Shown: positions 10,312 through 21,242 of the stretch, one piece after another
Layout: each line of letters opens with the position of its first letter
Position numbering within the stretch: the stretch's first letter is position 1
Assembly (NCBI GenBank): GCA_030248195.1
Contig: JASAND010030721.1
Span: forward strand, 18,780-82,779
Origin: Trissonchulus latispiculum
Taxonomy: Eukaryota > Nematoda > Enoplea > Enoplida > Ironidae
Direction: 5' to 3'
Length of the DNA: 64,000 bases
Position numbers and translations under genes: made by a program
Notes under the pieces: model-generated
Databases searched by the model: none
What the model was told of the DNA's origin: nothing
What the model saw: only the letters and a program-made list of their open reading frames with translations

Positions 10312-11234
10312 CTGAAATGGTAAATAGTAAATACGTATCACAATAACTGTAAGCTGCACCTGTATATATGACCACAATAAATGTAAACTGTACCTGTATA
10401 TATACATACAGGCGCGTAGCCAGGGGGGGGGGATTGGGGAGAATTCCCCCCCCCCACGAAATTGTGTTGCCCCCCAGGAATTTTTTCCTGTCATGTGTAT
10501 ACGTACGTATTATATACGTATTATATACGTACGTATAAAATAGGGATGTACAAGCACATATCCAAGTTGTAATATTTCACTTCACTACAGCAAGATGCCG
10601 TCACCAGAACACCTCCCAGAGTCAACTCCAGACGGATTAACCTTGGATTATTTGGTGGGAGAGTGGGAGACACCTACGGCAAGTGGGAGGCGAAGCTTCG
10701 AAAGTAGAAAAAATTAATGAGAAAAATAAAAAACACAAGCCACCAAAAACATTCGAGCATTTGGAGCGAAATTTCTACTTCTTAATGACACATTTATTCT
10801 ACTTATGAAGACAGCTAGAAATGCATCCGAGAAAATTGTTATTTTTGCTTAAAAATAGGTATATAAATAATATCAGTGGCTTATCCAGGGCCCCCTCCCC
10901 TTTTCGGAAATCTGAAATTATATAGTTGTTGTTTGCTGCATTAGACATCGCAATTCACAATATGATGATCTGATCATCACCAGACGGTGCAATTGTTATC
11001 CAGGAAACTGGTCCTGTGAATTCTTAGCTATTTTTGGTGCAAATATTGCCATTTTTGGTAAAAAATTCGGTCCGAACCCTCCGCCTGTTCGGGCTGAAAC
11101 CCGTCCTTTTCAAAATCCTGGATATGCCCTGTATGTATATAATGTTTTTCAAAATTTTCTTGGATCTTCAAAAGAATTAAAGGTCTGAAGACGGATTTGA
11201 TTAGCAAACGAAAATAAAACTTAACTTCAGTAAC
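10312..11234. other. PKMYT1 intron, mixed repeat debris
   Basis: Apart from the partial terminus at 10411-10490, the intron contains ACGTACGTATATA repeats (10500-10535) and a CAGTGGCTTATCCAGGG sequence at about 10874 that looks like another hAT-type end. Nothing coding is visible. Confidence 0.35.
10411..10490. mobile_element. Partial G/C-run hAT-like terminus
   Basis: CAGGCGCGTAGCCAGG followed by a G run and then C runs matches the general form of hAT-type MITE ends. No inverted partner or 8-bp duplication is found nearby, so it is probably truncated. Confidence 0.4.
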
Positions 11235-11620
11235 TAGTGATGGGCACTGGATATCCGGATATCCGGATAATTTTTATATTCGGATAATATCCGATTTGAG
11301 AAAAATATCCGGATATCCGTGTACATTTCAGACAAAGTAATGAAAAATTAGCAAATTTTTGACAAAAATTTCAAAATTTTTGAAATATTTTTCAAAAATT
11401 TTTTTGAAAATATATTTGAAACCAAGGTTGTGGCTTGATTGCATGATAGAAATTCACAGCATACCGAAAAACTGACAGAAAAATTGAAAGTTTAACTGCA
11501 AAATCGAAAATTTTTCTTGAACTTAAGTTTGGAATAGGCGGATAACCGGATATCCGGATATCCGTTAATGCAAAATAGGCGGATATCCGGATATGAAAAA
11601 ATATCCGGTGCCCATCATTA
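11235..11620. mobile_element. hAT-like MITE with ATATCCGG-word arrays
   Basis: This 386-bp element has ends TAGTGATGGGCACTGGATAT and TAATGATGGGCACCGGATAT (right end read inwards). A perfect 8-bp duplication TCAGTAAC lies at 11227-11234 and 11621-11628. GGATATCC words are repeated next to both ends (11249-11318 and 11536-11608), leaving an AT-rich core. It is non-autonomous. Confidence 0.93.
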
Positions 11621-11689
11621 TCAGTAACCTAGTCACGGAGCCCGCCACACCACTCTAGGGCCACTTCGGATAAATGGGACATACACAAT

Positions 11690-11806
11690 ATGACAAACTT
11701 GCTTAGACAACTTTGGGAATTCGTTGAAAACCTAGTCCTCTGTCCGCTTAACCCATATTGCATTTTTCAGGCTCCATCGGAGCATTTTTATTCTTGTATA
11801 ATATAT
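11690..11806. mobile_element. Terminal-hairpin family end (GCTCC-GGAGC)
   Basis: This single end, read on the minus strand, starts ACAAGAATAAAAATGCTCC, forms a GCTCCGATGGAGC hairpin and runs into GCAATATGGG and GGACTAGGTTTT. It is the same end family as the fold-back element at 29331-29982. No opposite end is seen close by, and it abuts PKMYT1 exon 11859-11956 within 60 bp. Confidence 0.6.
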
Positions 11807-11858
11807 ACGTATATACACAAGTCAAGTGAGTACATGACAAAGAATATCACACCATTAC

Positions 11859-11956
11859 CTCGCCGAAGGATCCTTCCCCAATCTTGCACTCAATCACAAA
11901 ACATTGATTAAAAAACAAATCTTCACTGCTTTCGTCGTAATGGGAGCTGTGAAGAA
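11859..11956 (-). CDS. PKMYT1: PKMYT1-like kinase exon: glycine-rich loop
   Basis: The exon encodes HSSHYDESSEDLFFNQCFVI, followed by ECKIGEGSFGE, the glycine-rich ATP-binding loop. Human PKMYT1 has a similar acidic and aromatic lead-in before LGHGSYGEVF. The acceptor is TTTCTGCTTTCAG and the donor is gtaatg. The first two bases complete the codon opened by the last base of exon 30310-30580. The intron between them is about 18.3 kb and contains the LTR element at 12674-24275. Confidence 0.87.
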
Positions 11957-12054
11957 CTGAAAGCAGAAACAACCAATACAAAGCAGGTTGTTAAAAGGCA
12001 AAGTCACATGCACGTTCATGAGATTTCAAAGTATATACCTACTCAAGCGTTACG

Positions 12055-12106
<52 letters not shown>
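12055..12106. repeat. (TA)n microsatellite
   Basis: A run of about 22 TA units ends in TTTATATAT and directly abuts the left end of the TIR element that begins at 12107. Confidence 0.9.
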
Positions 12107-12673
12107 TAGGGATCGACCGGAATTCCGGTTCCGGTTCCGGCTCCGGTACTTTTTGGTTCCGGTTCCGGTTCCGGTTTTTGAAAACGTACCGGAACCGGAA
12201 CCAATTTTAGCCTATTATCGAAAGCAAAATTTTATAATTTTCAAAAAATTTATCAAACTTCTTTAAAACTTTTTGAAAAAACTGCGATTCTCTTATAACC
12301 AGAATATTATTTATACAAAAATTTTCGCCTGCGGCGCTATTGCATTATATACTTAGAATGTTTTGAATTTGTAATAATAATGTCTAATGTATCGTTGTTA
12401 TGAATATTAATATATATATTATAAAACAAAAATAATACTTAATAACTCAGATTAGATAGCACAAGACCGCCGAAACTTTTAAATTTAAGAGAACCTAATG
12501 CTGAATTGAAATCATTGAAGCCTTACCGTCGACCTATGCTATTTCAAAATTATAGAGTGCGCTGTTGTATAATGAAATGTCAGTTTTAACTTAAATTTAA
12601 TCTTTTTAATTGGCTAAATCGAGACTCGACTTTAAATATGGACTACGTAAGTTTGTTGCTCTTTGTTTAGTAA

Positions 12674-13583
12674 TGTAACCGTAGGTACGTACGTATATAT
12701 ATACTCCGTTATATAGTTGTTTGGTCTAGTAATTTTGGATGTAAGTGCTGTGTTTTCATTTAAACTTATCCTCTCCTCCTCTCTGTAGACTAAACAAACA
12801 GTATAATTTATTTTAACCTTTACCTTTCTCCTCTATAGGTTAGACTTTATCATTCTATCTTTCTCTCTTAAGCGTAACTTTCAGTAGCTAACCACTTATC
12901 CAATAAGGGGGGTCTCTATTTGTCGGGTGTCAATCTATGGGGGTCATTGTGCTGTCTTTACAACCGTATATACAATATATCATCTATACATATATCGCCT
13001 GTGCTTTTATGCTTTGTTTACGTGTCCAGTGTAAGTGTGTATGTTAACCTGAGCTTCCTTTCATTTTGTAACATCTAGCTTTCCCCCTCTGTCGCCATTT
13101 GGGTAGTGTAGCAAACTAAACCTTTAAGTTCTAAGCGTTGTGTGGGTTAGTTCTTGGCCTATTTGGCTAGTCAAAACATTGTTAATGTAAAGTGAATTTT
13201 TGGGTTTGTTAGTCAGTTCTCAGTTTTGTTTCGCTTGTGAGTGGCGGTGCGAATTAAACGGTTGAGTTGGTGTGACTTAGTAGGCTCTAATAGTTAGGCC
13301 GAAGTTAAACGTTTTCGAGTCGACTTAGTGCTTATTTACGGCGGAAGCTAACGTTGTCTAACTGTACGGCGGTGTGAGTGAACTGAGAATTGCTGGAACG
13401 GAGGTTTAAGCCAACGGAGGTCGACGAGAAGCGGAGGTTAAAGCGAAGCGGAGGTGAAACTTCGATCGGAAGTGCCTCTTCTCTAAACGGAGGGTGGAGT
13501 CTGAACAAGTAGGTCGATTGCCGGTCACCTAACTGTAGTGGGTCTAATTTAACGCATATGGCGTAAGACAGAACCGTCTTACA
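12674..13583 (+). repeat. 5' LTR of Ty3/gypsy element
   Basis: Begins TGTAACCGTAGG and ends CCGTCTTACA. It is nearly identical to 23368-24275 except for scattered substitutions and two single-base indels. No clear AATAAA is seen, so the poly(A) signal may be non-canonical. Confidence 0.95.
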
Positions 13584-13585
13584 AG

Positions 13586-13603
13586 TGGTGTCAGGAGTTT
13601 TAA
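13586..13603 (+). promoter_or_regulatory. Primer binding site, tRNA-Leu-like
   Basis: TGGTGTCAGGAG starts two bases after the 5' LTR and has the TGG expected to pair with a tRNA CCA end. The following bases resemble the complement of animal tRNA-Leu acceptor and T-arm sequences. That assignment is from memory of tRNA families and was not tested. Confidence 0.65.
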
Positions 13604-13624
13604 AAACCCCGCTCTAAAATTTAA

Positions 13625-16600
13625 GAAGGCAAATTGCTATTGTTCAACATCTCAACACCATTTGATTCATTCAATCTGGCCGAAAACCCTCTGGGCAATG
13701 GGGACCCCCCTGAAAACAACAGCGATTTCGACGGAGGTTCCGACGGGGATCCTTACCTACCACCACCAGGGGACAGTGGCGCGCCGGGAGAACCTGCCCC
13801 ACCGCAACCCAGAGTCCGCGGTGAACTACGAAACATCCCTGCCTTCTCTGGAACTTGGGGGGAGGATTTCGAAGAATGGTTGAACCACTTCGAAAGGGTG
13901 GCACTTTTCAACCACTGGGACGATGCTCGTAAGGCTGAGGCACTGGCCGCCTACCTGAATGGAGCTGCTGCAGATTTCTGGCACAGTTTGTCCGCTGCAG
14001 ACAAAGCCGTCTACCGGAGAGCTAAGCTCCAGCTTCAGCGTAAGTTTGTCCCAGAACATTTGGCGGACATGTACAGTGCCAGCCTTCATTCACGTATGCA
14101 AGGCCCACAAGAGTCAGCTTCTGAATTCGCCAGAGTAATTCAGAAACTGACTCGCCGTGCCTATGCGGACCTGGCTCAAACGGGTAGGGACAGGGTTATG
14201 AAAGATGTGTTTTTGAGGGGCCTCCGGCCCCAGTTGCGCAGGTTGGTGATGCTGTCTGGACCTCTGTCTTTCGAAGAAGCCGTGAAGCTGGCCGAAGTGG
14301 TGGAATCAGATGACCAGGCAGTGTTTGGAACCGCACCGTGGACAGTGCCCGTGGAGCTTTTCCCTACGACGGATGCGACGAAGAAACCTCCGGAACAGAA
14401 GAAGATGGTAGCCGCGATCCTGTCCGAGACAGATGAACCGAAGTCGACAGCGCCTAACCCGATCGAAAAGAAAATTGATGCCTTGGAACGTCAGATGAAG
14501 CTGTTATCCGAGAAATTGGATCGCCCGAATTCTAGCAGCCGAGCTGCTCCTGTTCCGTCCGATGACCGACGGCGTAACCGCAGAACACCTGATGGAGCAC
14601 CGATTTGCAATTATTGCTCCAAACCTGGACACATCGCCCTTGTGTGCCGAGCACGCAACCGAAACCGATCCCAACCCGGGATGCAGAGGACCTCGCCGTC
14701 CCCGAATACAACGCCGAACTTCTGTCCTCAAGGATTCCGTGTGCAGCAAAGGAACACGATGCCGCAAGCATTCAACTGGCAGCAGCCTTCGACGGGTGGC
14801 CGAGCCACATATGGAAACTCTGGCAACAGCCGGACGACGGCGGCCATGTTCGAAACTGGCAACGCCAACCCCGCGTGGGAACGAGAATTGGACCAGCTGC
14901 GCCACGAAAACGCCAATCTCACCGAACGACTTTATCGTGAGACGGGCGTCAAAGAAATTGCTTCCAGTGGAAACGGCGGTGAATACCGATGTGCTATGAT
15001 GACGGAGGCGGCTGAACCCGCCCAAGCAGCATCACAAGTGAAGCGGCCCCTAACCGTGTGGGGTCAAATGGAGAGTCGATGGGTGGACATGATGGTCGAT
15101 ACCGGTTCCACCGTCACTCTTATTCCGCAGCGAATGCTTTCAGCGATCCCGGCGCTGCGGTACCGTAAGCGTCATGACCCTGGCAAAACGGTCGTTTCGA
15201 TATCTGGTCATGACATGAAGATGTTGGGAAGAATTCTTGTGAACTTTTGCGTCGGAGGTACCGAATGTACTCAGCTCGCTTACATTGTGGATCAGTGCCC
15301 GTTCGATGCAATATTGGGAACAGATCTACTGCGCAAAATGGATGTCCTCAAAGTCGATTGGAATACTGGAGCCGTGGAGGTTGGCGGCTCTAAAGATCCT
15401 TCCGGTGCGGCTCAGCAATCATTTTCATCGCCGGTGACTCTTGCAGAAACAGTGGACGCTGAGCCGAGACAAGAGCTCTTGGTCGCCGGCATTGTGGCGA
15501 ACTACTCCGACGGAGCAGAAGGATTGGTCGAGGAGCATCCACAGTTTAACGAACGCACCAGTATGCATGCTGCCCGGGTACTGGTGAAGCCTTCAAAGGG
15601 TCGGGTGCAGCTGCGCCTGCTAAATCCAACGAACCATCCTATTACCCTACGAAAGGGAACGACGGTTGGCTACATGGAACCTGTCCAGAAAGTGTACGAC
15701 GTGGTGAGCACCTTGGAGGAATTGGAGCCAACCGGAACCGCCCAAATTCCAGATGGGATTAATCTGGACGATGCAGACCTCAACCAAGATCAAAAGGAAC
15801 GACTGCGGTTGCTGCTGGGCATTTACTCAGATAGATTCTCCAAAGGGAAAGGAGACCTGGGCAGAACATCTCTGGTTGAACACCGCATCAATACCGGAGA
15901 CAGCGCTCCAATTCGTCAGCGTCCCTACCGTGAATCCCCGGAAAAGCGTGAGCAGATGGCGAAGTGTATCAAGGAGATGGAAGAGCAGGGGATTATTCGC
16001 CGGTCAGCTAGTCCATGGGCTTCTCCGGCGCTGCTGGTGAAGAAGAAGGATGGATCTGATCGATTCTGCGTAGATTTTCGGCGGTTGAACGATATAACCA
16101 AGAAGGATTCTTTCCCGTTGCCAAGGATCGATGACTGTTTGGATGTTTTGGGTCGTGCCAAATTCTTCTCCAGCATGGATCTGTGTAGTGGTTATTGGCA
16201 AGTCCCTGTGGCGGCGGAGGACCAGGAGAAGACGGCGTTCATTACGTACTCGGGTCATCACGAATTCAAGGTGATGCCGTTTGGATTGACGAATGCACCA
16301 GCCACTTGCCAGCGCCTACTGGAGTTTCTGCTTGCCGGTCTCCAGTGGCAGACATGCCTTATCTATATCGATGACATCCTGGTGTTCTCCGCATCCTTTG
16401 ATCAGCACCTTCAGCACCTCGAGGAAGTCTTCTGTAGACTTCGAGCGGCAAGGCTGAAGCTGAAGCCAAACAAGTGTCACTTCTGTCGGAAGGAAGTTGG
16501 TTTCTTGGGCCATTTGGTATCCAAAGACGGAGTCAAGCCTGATCCGGATAACATAGCTGCCATCGCTAAGCTGGCGGTTCCGAAGAATGTGAAGGATCTC

Positions 16601-17590
16601 CGAACTTTCTTGGGGATGTGCTCGTATTACCGGAAGTTTGTCAAAGGATTCAGCCTCATCAGCAGGCCTCTGAACGACTTGACGGTGGCCAAATCGTTCG
16701 TGTGGACATCAGAGCACCAGGAAGCCTTCGACCGATTGAGAAAAGCCTTGATCTCTCCGCCTATCCTCTCTTACCCCGACTTCAGCCATCCTTTTGTTCT
16801 GTACACGGATGCGTCGGATAGAGCTGTAGGAGCTGTCTTAGCCCAACGGATCGACAACCGGGAGAGGACAATTGCCTATGCCAGTAAGGTTTTGAGTAAG
16901 TCTCAGGCCAGCTATCCTCCTGTTAAGCGCGAAACTCTGGCTATCCTGTTTGGGATAGACAAGTTCCGCACCTATCTCTATGGGCGGCAGTTCACGGTGG
17001 TTACTGACCACCGTCCTCTTAAGTGGCTTCAGGAGATGAAGGGCACTAATCCTATGCTGACACGTTGGGCTGTTACCCTCCAGTCATACAAGTTCAACGT
17101 GGAGTATAGGCAAGGTAAGTCTCATGGCAACGCGGATGGACTCAGCAGACTCCCTCGTGAAGACGACGACGAGAACCGCATGGACGACGGTGATGCGGAT
17201 TTAGCTGAGGCAGTGGAAGCCTGTTTCGGTCTAACTGAAGCAGAGGGAGATGGAATGCCTGGCGACGGATTGACAGTGGGAAACCAAAAGCAGTGGATGG
17301 ATGCCCAAAGATCTGATGCTTGGTGTATGGCTCTGCTCCGCTATATCCAGAAAGGAAAGCTGCCGAACGATGAACTCCAACGACTGTGCGTCGTGTCCGA
17401 AGCGAAAGACTGCACGGTGGAAGATGGACTACTGTACAGCTTATGGGCGGATGTTGGTAGCCGGAGGCGAAGTAATCTCTGGCGACGATTGTGTGTACCG
17501 TCAGAGTTCCGTCAGGCGATTCTGGAGGCTAACCACGACTCCCTGTTCGCAGGACACCAGAAGCTGGAGAAAATGTACCTGCGCTTGTGA
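13625..17590 (+). CDS. Gag-protease-RT-RNase H polyprotein, no ATG at start
   Basis: This continuous frame opens after a TAA at 13622 and ends at an in-frame TGA at 17588. Counting from the TTG at 13634, a Ty3-type Gag domain starts at [20 protein letters not shown] knuckle has C325, C328, H333 and C338. The protease motif DTGS starts at D489. The RT palm has [10 protein letters not shown] and YIDD (911-914), and RNase H has TDASD (D1059) and DHRPLKW. A D/E-rich tail leads into the integrase zinc-binding region, where the stop falls. No in-frame ATG occurs before about 14068, inside Gag. Initiation is therefore non-AUG, depends on splicing or has been lost. Confidence 0.93.
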   Translation, partial: EGKLLLFNISTPFDSFNLAENPLGNGDPPENNSDFDGGSDGDPYLPPPGDSGAPGEPAPPQPRVRGELRNIPAFSGTWGEDFEEWLNHFERVALFNHWDDARKAEALAAYLNGAAADFWHSLSAADKAVYRRAKLQLQRKFVPEHLADMYSASLHSRMQGPQESASEFARVIQKLTRRAYADLAQTGRDRVMKDVFLRGLRPQLRRLVMLSGPLSFEEAVKLAEVVESDDQAVFGTAPWTVPVELFPTTDATKKPPEQKKMVAAILSETDEPKSTAPNPIEKKIDALERQMKLLSEKLDRPNSSSRAAPVPSDDRRRNRRTPDGAPICNYCSKPGHIALVCRARNRNRSQPGMQRTSPSPNTTPNFCPQGFRVQQRNTMPQAFNWQQPSTGGRATYGNSGNSRTTAAMFETGNANPAWERELDQLRHENANLTERLYRETGVKEIASSGNGGEYRCAMMTEAAEPAQAASQVKRPLTVWGQMESRWVDMMVDTGSTVTLIPQRMLSAIPALRYRKRHDPGKTVVSISGHDMKMLGRILVNFCVGGTECTQLAYIVDQCPFDAILGTDLLRKMDVLKVDWNTGAVEVGGSKDPSGAAQQSFSSPVTLAETVDAEPRQELLVAGIVANYSDGAEGLVEEHPQFNERTSMHAARVLVKPSKGRVQLRLLNPTNHPITLRKGTTVGYMEPVQKVYDVVSTLEELEPTGTAQIPDGINLDDADLNQDQKERLRLLLGIYSDRFSKGKGDLGRTSLVEHRINTGDSAPIRQRPYRESPEKREQMAKCIKEMEEQGIIRRSASPWASPALLVKKKDGSDRFCVDFRRLNDITKKDSFPLPRIDDCLDVLGRAKFFSSMDLCSGYWQVPVAAEDQEKTAFITYSGHHEFKVMPFGLTNAPATCQRLLEFLLAGLQWQTCLIYIDDILVFSASFDQHLQHLEEVFCRLRAARLKLKPNKCHFCRKEVGFLGHLVSKDGVKPDPDNIAAIAKLAVPKNVKDLRTFLGMCSYYRKFVKGFSLISRPLNDLTVAKSFVWTSEHQEAFDRLRKALISPPILSYPDFSHPFVLYTDASDRAVGAVLAQRIDNRERTIAYASKVLSKSQASYPPVKRETLAILFGIDKFRTYLYGRQFTVVTDHRPLKWLQEMKGTNPMLTRWAVTLQSYKFNVEYRQGKSHGNADGLSRLPREDDDENRMDDGDADLAEAVEACFGLTEAEGDGMPGDGLTVGNQKQWMDAQRSDAWCMALLRYIQKGKLPNDELQRLCVVSEAKDCTVEDGLLYSLWADVGSRRRSNLWRRLCVPSEFRQAILEANHDSLFAGHQKLEKMYLRL
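17588..17590 (+). other. In-frame TGA inside integrase zinc-binding domain
   Basis: The frames before and after this stop are the same (both start positions are 2 mod 3). The HHCC domain is split: its His pair lies upstream, and the CRQCATC pair lies downstream at about 17639-17660. This is most simply a nonsense mutation. A recoded stop is less likely because Ty3/gypsy elements do not usually break pol at this point. Confidence 0.85.
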
Positions 17591-19111
17591 CGGAAGTATT
17601 ATTGGCCAAATATGTGCCGAGATGTGCGACTGTGGTGCAGGCAGTGCGCTACCTGTGCCTCCAAGGACAAAGTGGTTCCTGGTGCAAAAGGATTGCTCCA
17701 ACCGATACCCGTGAAGCAGGCGTTCTACCGGGTGCATGTCGATTGCGTTGGCCCTTTTCCGGTCAGCGCCTTAGGTATGAAGTATCTGATCGTATTTATT
17801 GATGCCCTAACCAAATGGCCGGAAGCCTTTCCAATTCCAAATATGCAAGCCGATACCACAGCGCGTGTGTTTGTGGAAGAGGTCATCTGCAGGCATGGCT
17901 CGCCCAGAGAGCTCGTCTCGGACAGAGGTACAAATTTCTTGGCCTCTCTGGTGGAAGAAGTCTGCAAGATAATGGACGTGGAGCAGAAGCATACCACTGG
18001 ATATCATCCGCAGTGCAATGGCCAGGTGGAGAATGCCAACAAGACGATTGTCCAGACTCTGACTTCCTACGTCAGTCGACATCAGAAGGACTGGGACAGA
18101 TTCCTGCCTTATGCGTTGTTCGCTATCCGGACAGCCGTTCACGACAGTACTCACGAAACTCCATTCTACCTGGTATATGGGCGAGATGCGCGACTGCCTT
18201 CGGATCAGTTCATTTACGACGGAAGCCGTGATGATGTTGCCGACAACGTCAAGAAATTCCGAGCGGATCTGGTGGAAAGACTATCCGAGGCGCGAGCGTT
18301 GGCCAAGGAAAACATTGAGCTGGCTCAGGAGAAACAGAGGAAGTACTACGACTCAAAGGTGAAGCCAAATGAGTTCGAACCTGGCGACAAGGTATGGCTG
18401 TACAATCCTGCTGTCGGAAAAGGAAAGTGCCGGAAGCTGAGTCATCTCTGGCATGGTCCCTACCGCGTGGAAGCAAGGACGTCGGAGGTGAACTATAGAA
18501 TTGTGCTGACTGGTGATCGCGAAATGAGGACAGAAATTGTACATGTCAACAGGCTGAAACCATGCTTTGGTTCGGCAAAACCAAGGGTGAATCCCCCAAC
18601 AGAAACTGGAGAGACGAAGGAGCTTCAAACCAACGAGGACCATAATCCGCTGGGAGACGTATGGTTGTCATGCTCTGACGACGATGCACCCCAGGAAAGA
18701 CCCCGTTCTGCTGCCAGTGGTCTGGAAGATAGACCAAACTGGGAGTCTGATCCCTACGTCGCGATGCCCTCCGCTGGAGCTCTTGTATGGGCAAAGATCA
18801 AGGGATATCCTCATTGGCCGGGACGGATCTTGGACGAGGAGTCGACGGTGGGTATGAGGAAGCCGAAGGCGGTGGAGAATTTCATCCCTGTGCTGTTTTT
18901 CGGTGATGCCACTTGTGCTTTCGTCAAGAAGGATCAAGTCGCAGATTTCTTTGAAGACTATTCCCTCAGAGCCACGCCAACAACGCTACGGAATGGTCGA
19001 TTGTCACGGGCCTTGGACGAATGCCTGGATTGGATCTCTACACGCCCAGAATGGTCAGACGCAGCTAAAGAAGCCGGAGTAGAGCTGCCTGTTGCTGATA
19101 GGGTAGCCGCT
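17591..19111 (+). CDS. Integrase with C-terminal PWWP-like domain
   Basis: This is the continuation of pol, and the first ATG after the stop is at 17612. The zinc-domain CxxC is followed by the catalytic triad: Asp of VDCVGPFP (17741), Asp of VSDRGTNF (17921) and Glu of GQVENANK (18029). A GPY/F-type module (GPYRVEARTSEVNYRIVL, about 18455-18510) follows. After an acidic linker comes GALVWAKIKGYPHWPGRI (18776-18829) and later PVLFFGD (about 18887-18907), then a helical tail (LSRALDECLDWISTRPEW) ending near 19056. The PxWP box with a downstream FFG strand and C-terminal helices matches PWWP domains, which bind methylated H3K36 nucleosomes. Chromoviruses carry a chromodomain at this position instead. 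The frame continues into the Env-like protein without a stop. Confidence 0.85.
18776..19056 (+). other. PWWP-like domain fused to integrase
   Basis: The motif is VWAKIKGYPHWPG (W402 counted from the ATG at 17612), then a variable loop and PVLFFGD with the second cage aromatic, then DQVADFFEDYS and helices. Spacing and hydrophobic pattern follow the PWWP fold of LEDGF, HDGF and DNMT3-type proteins. The aromatic-cage Trp and Phe are present. The role (tethering the integration complex to H3K36-methylated chromatin) is inferred. Confidence 0.85.
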
Positions 19112-21127
19112 ATGACAACAAGACCAGCTCGCCCCAGTCAAGGAGGATGGCTCCCTGCTGGCAGCTACTTCTGGGTGTTGGCGGTGTTCTGCTCATTGCT
19201 CTGCGTTTCAATGGGCCACCCAATGCTGTGTCCAACCGAAAGGCAGGGTACTCTGTTTACGCTGCCAACTTCGTTCCCCTGTTCCTCTGGCCACGGCGTA
19301 GACGGACCGCTAGTGAATACTTCGGTAATATTATTTAAGCGGAACCTGATTCAGTATCGGACGAAGGCTTGGAAATGTTCCAGGATCAGCCAGACAGTGG
19401 AAACCTTCACCTATTTCTTCAACGACGAGCACTTGAAAAAGGAACGATCATCTCCAACGGCGGTAACAAGATCGGAATGTCTCGCCATGCGGAATTGGCA
19501 GAAGTGTCCTGACGGTGCTATGATTAAAAGAGGTGGAGTATGGCAGACGGAGAACGACGTGCCCTGGAGCTTCACTGGTGGCGGAATTCATTGCTGCTAC
19601 TGGGCTAAATGGACCGCGAGCAACTGTTTTTTGCACGACTCGGTGGTATTCAAACGCCATGATAGCCGAGAGATGGAAAGTCCTGCTGGTGATGTATCCC
19701 ATTGTGACTATGAGGCCAAACACTGCCAGTTGATGGACGGGTCCATGTTAATCTGGGAAACGGACGCTCTGGAGCAGTGTAACTATCTCAAGTGGAAAAA
19801 GCTGTCCGGAAGGTTGAAGGGGCGCGAATGGTTGGCGGATGATGGAAACCTTGCCTTAACCTTCGACGACAACGCTTGGGTAAAAGATTGCAGGGGAAGC
19901 CCGATCCGGATGTCCCATCAAGGAATCCCCTTCCTGCTCGAGGGAGGACGGAGTTCAAGACCCAAACGGGAAATTGCTGGATCCACTGGTATTGTCACAT
20001 CAGATCTGCTGGCGAGTTCTCTACAGGCTCTGGAGATTGAATTGCATCAGGAAATGGAATTCTCTTTCAGCCGGGCCCTATTGGCGGCGTGTTCGTCAAT
20101 GCGTCAGTTGGCTGCCCTCCTACGTTCCTTGGTAGTGGCAAACCCAACAGAACTTGCCCGGAGCATCTTGGGGCGGCCTGATCTGTTTGCTACCACTAGT
20201 GGTGGCATCCTGGAGGTTTGGCCATGTTATGAGATCCATGAGTACAGATTCCTGCCGATGGGAGATCAGTGCATGACGGAGATTCCGGTTAACTTTTCTG
20301 TCGCCGGAGCTGCCCGACATGGATTCTTCAATCCTGTCTCGAATCTGATTCACGACCGTCCATCGGTGACCCGCTGTGGAGGAAGACAATCCCGGATACC
20401 AGTTCGCTTGGGGAATGCTACTTTTATGTACCAGGCGGAAACCGGTCGGGTGCGCGAGATGGGACCCGTACAGTCCTTGCCCTGGGTAGTTTGGAATGGA
20501 TCAGTCGGATGGAAGCCGGAGTTGGTGGTTTTTCATGAAGTTATCATGTACAATTGGAGTGATGCCCAATCCAGAGTTACTCTCAATGATCTGGCCAGAA
20601 GCCTCAATTTTCACCAGGAGATATTCCGCGCTCTTGGTGCAGCTGCTCACCGAACACCTGAAGAGGCGGCTGACGGAGCTGTGCGGCACATTCTGAGCCA
20701 CACTTGGTCGTCCTGGTGGCCTAATATCTGGAAACATGCGTGGAATGGCTGGATCCTGTTGGTTTGTTCCGTAGTGACGGGCAAGATACTCCTGCGCCTA
20801 TGTGCTCCGTGGAACCCTACTTCTATGCTAAGGAGACTGGTAGAACAAGTGGGCACTTACAGGACTCGTCACTATCGGCGCAACGTTGACCTAGAATCCC
20901 GGGAAATCGCCCACGATGATCAGCCGGCGGTGATTATACAGGAAATTGGAACGGATTTTCCGGCGTCCCGCGAAGGCTTGTCAACAGCTGCTTCCAGCGA
21001 GTCACGAAACCGGCCGGTGATGGATGCGGTGGTTCCTGTGGTAAATAGCCAGGCTCGGATTCTTGAAAACATGCTGGCCTGGAAGGCGTCGCGAGAGGCC
21101 ACGATTCAGCGCTTCGCCAATTTGTAG
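19112..21127 (+). CDS. Env-like transmembrane glycoprotein
   Basis: This part of the long frame starts at an in-frame ATG (19112) and would encode 671 residues. A hydrophobic signal-like stretch (FWVLAVFCSLLCVSMG) lies near its N-terminus, and the ectodomain is cysteine-rich with N-x-S/T sites. A dibasic RPKR furin-type site at 19958-19969 would split it into surface and transmembrane halves. A membrane anchor (GWILLVCSVVTGKILL) lies near 20740-20790, followed by a cytoplasmic tail of about 100 residues. The architecture is that of a class of viral fusion glycoproteins, but I cannot assign the family. Being in frame with pol, it may be made by splicing or from a polyprotein. Confidence 0.78.
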   Translation: MTTRPARPSQGGWLPAGSYFWVLAVFCSLLCVSMGHPMLCPTERQGTLFTLPTSFPCSSGHGVDGPLVNTSVILFKRNLIQYRTKAWKCSRISQTVETFTYFFNDEHLKKERSSPTAVTRSECLAMRNWQKCPDGAMIKRGGVWQTENDVPWSFTGGGIHCCYWAKWTASNCFLHDSVVFKRHDSREMESPAGDVSHCDYEAKHCQLMDGSMLIWETDALEQCNYLKWKKLSGRLKGREWLADDGNLALTFDDNAWVKDCRGSPIRMSHQGIPFLLEGGRSSRPKREIAGSTGIVTSDLLASSLQALEIELHQEMEFSFSRALLAACSSMRQLAALLRSLVVANPTELARSILGRPDLFATTSGGILEVWPCYEIHEYRFLPMGDQCMTEIPVNFSVAGAARHGFFNPVSNLIHDRPSVTRCGGRQSRIPVRLGNATFMYQAETGRVREMGPVQSLPWVVWNGSVGWKPELVVFHEVIMYNWSDAQSRVTLNDLARSLNFHQEIFRALGAAAHRTPEEAADGAVRHILSHTWSSWWPNIWKHAWNGWILLVCSVVTGKILLRLCAPWNPTSMLRRLVEQVGTYRTRHYRRNVDLESREIAHDDQPAVIIQEIGTDFPASREGLSTAASSESRNRPVMDAVVPVVNSQARILENMLAWKASREATIQRFANL

Positions 21128-21242
21128 TCGCTGAGTCAGATGATGTTCTTTGTAAATACCGCATATATAATCAGTTTGCTTCTATGGTAGATTAGGAACC
21201 TTTCCTGTCAGTCAGTTTCCAAATCCTAAAAATCATCCAAAA

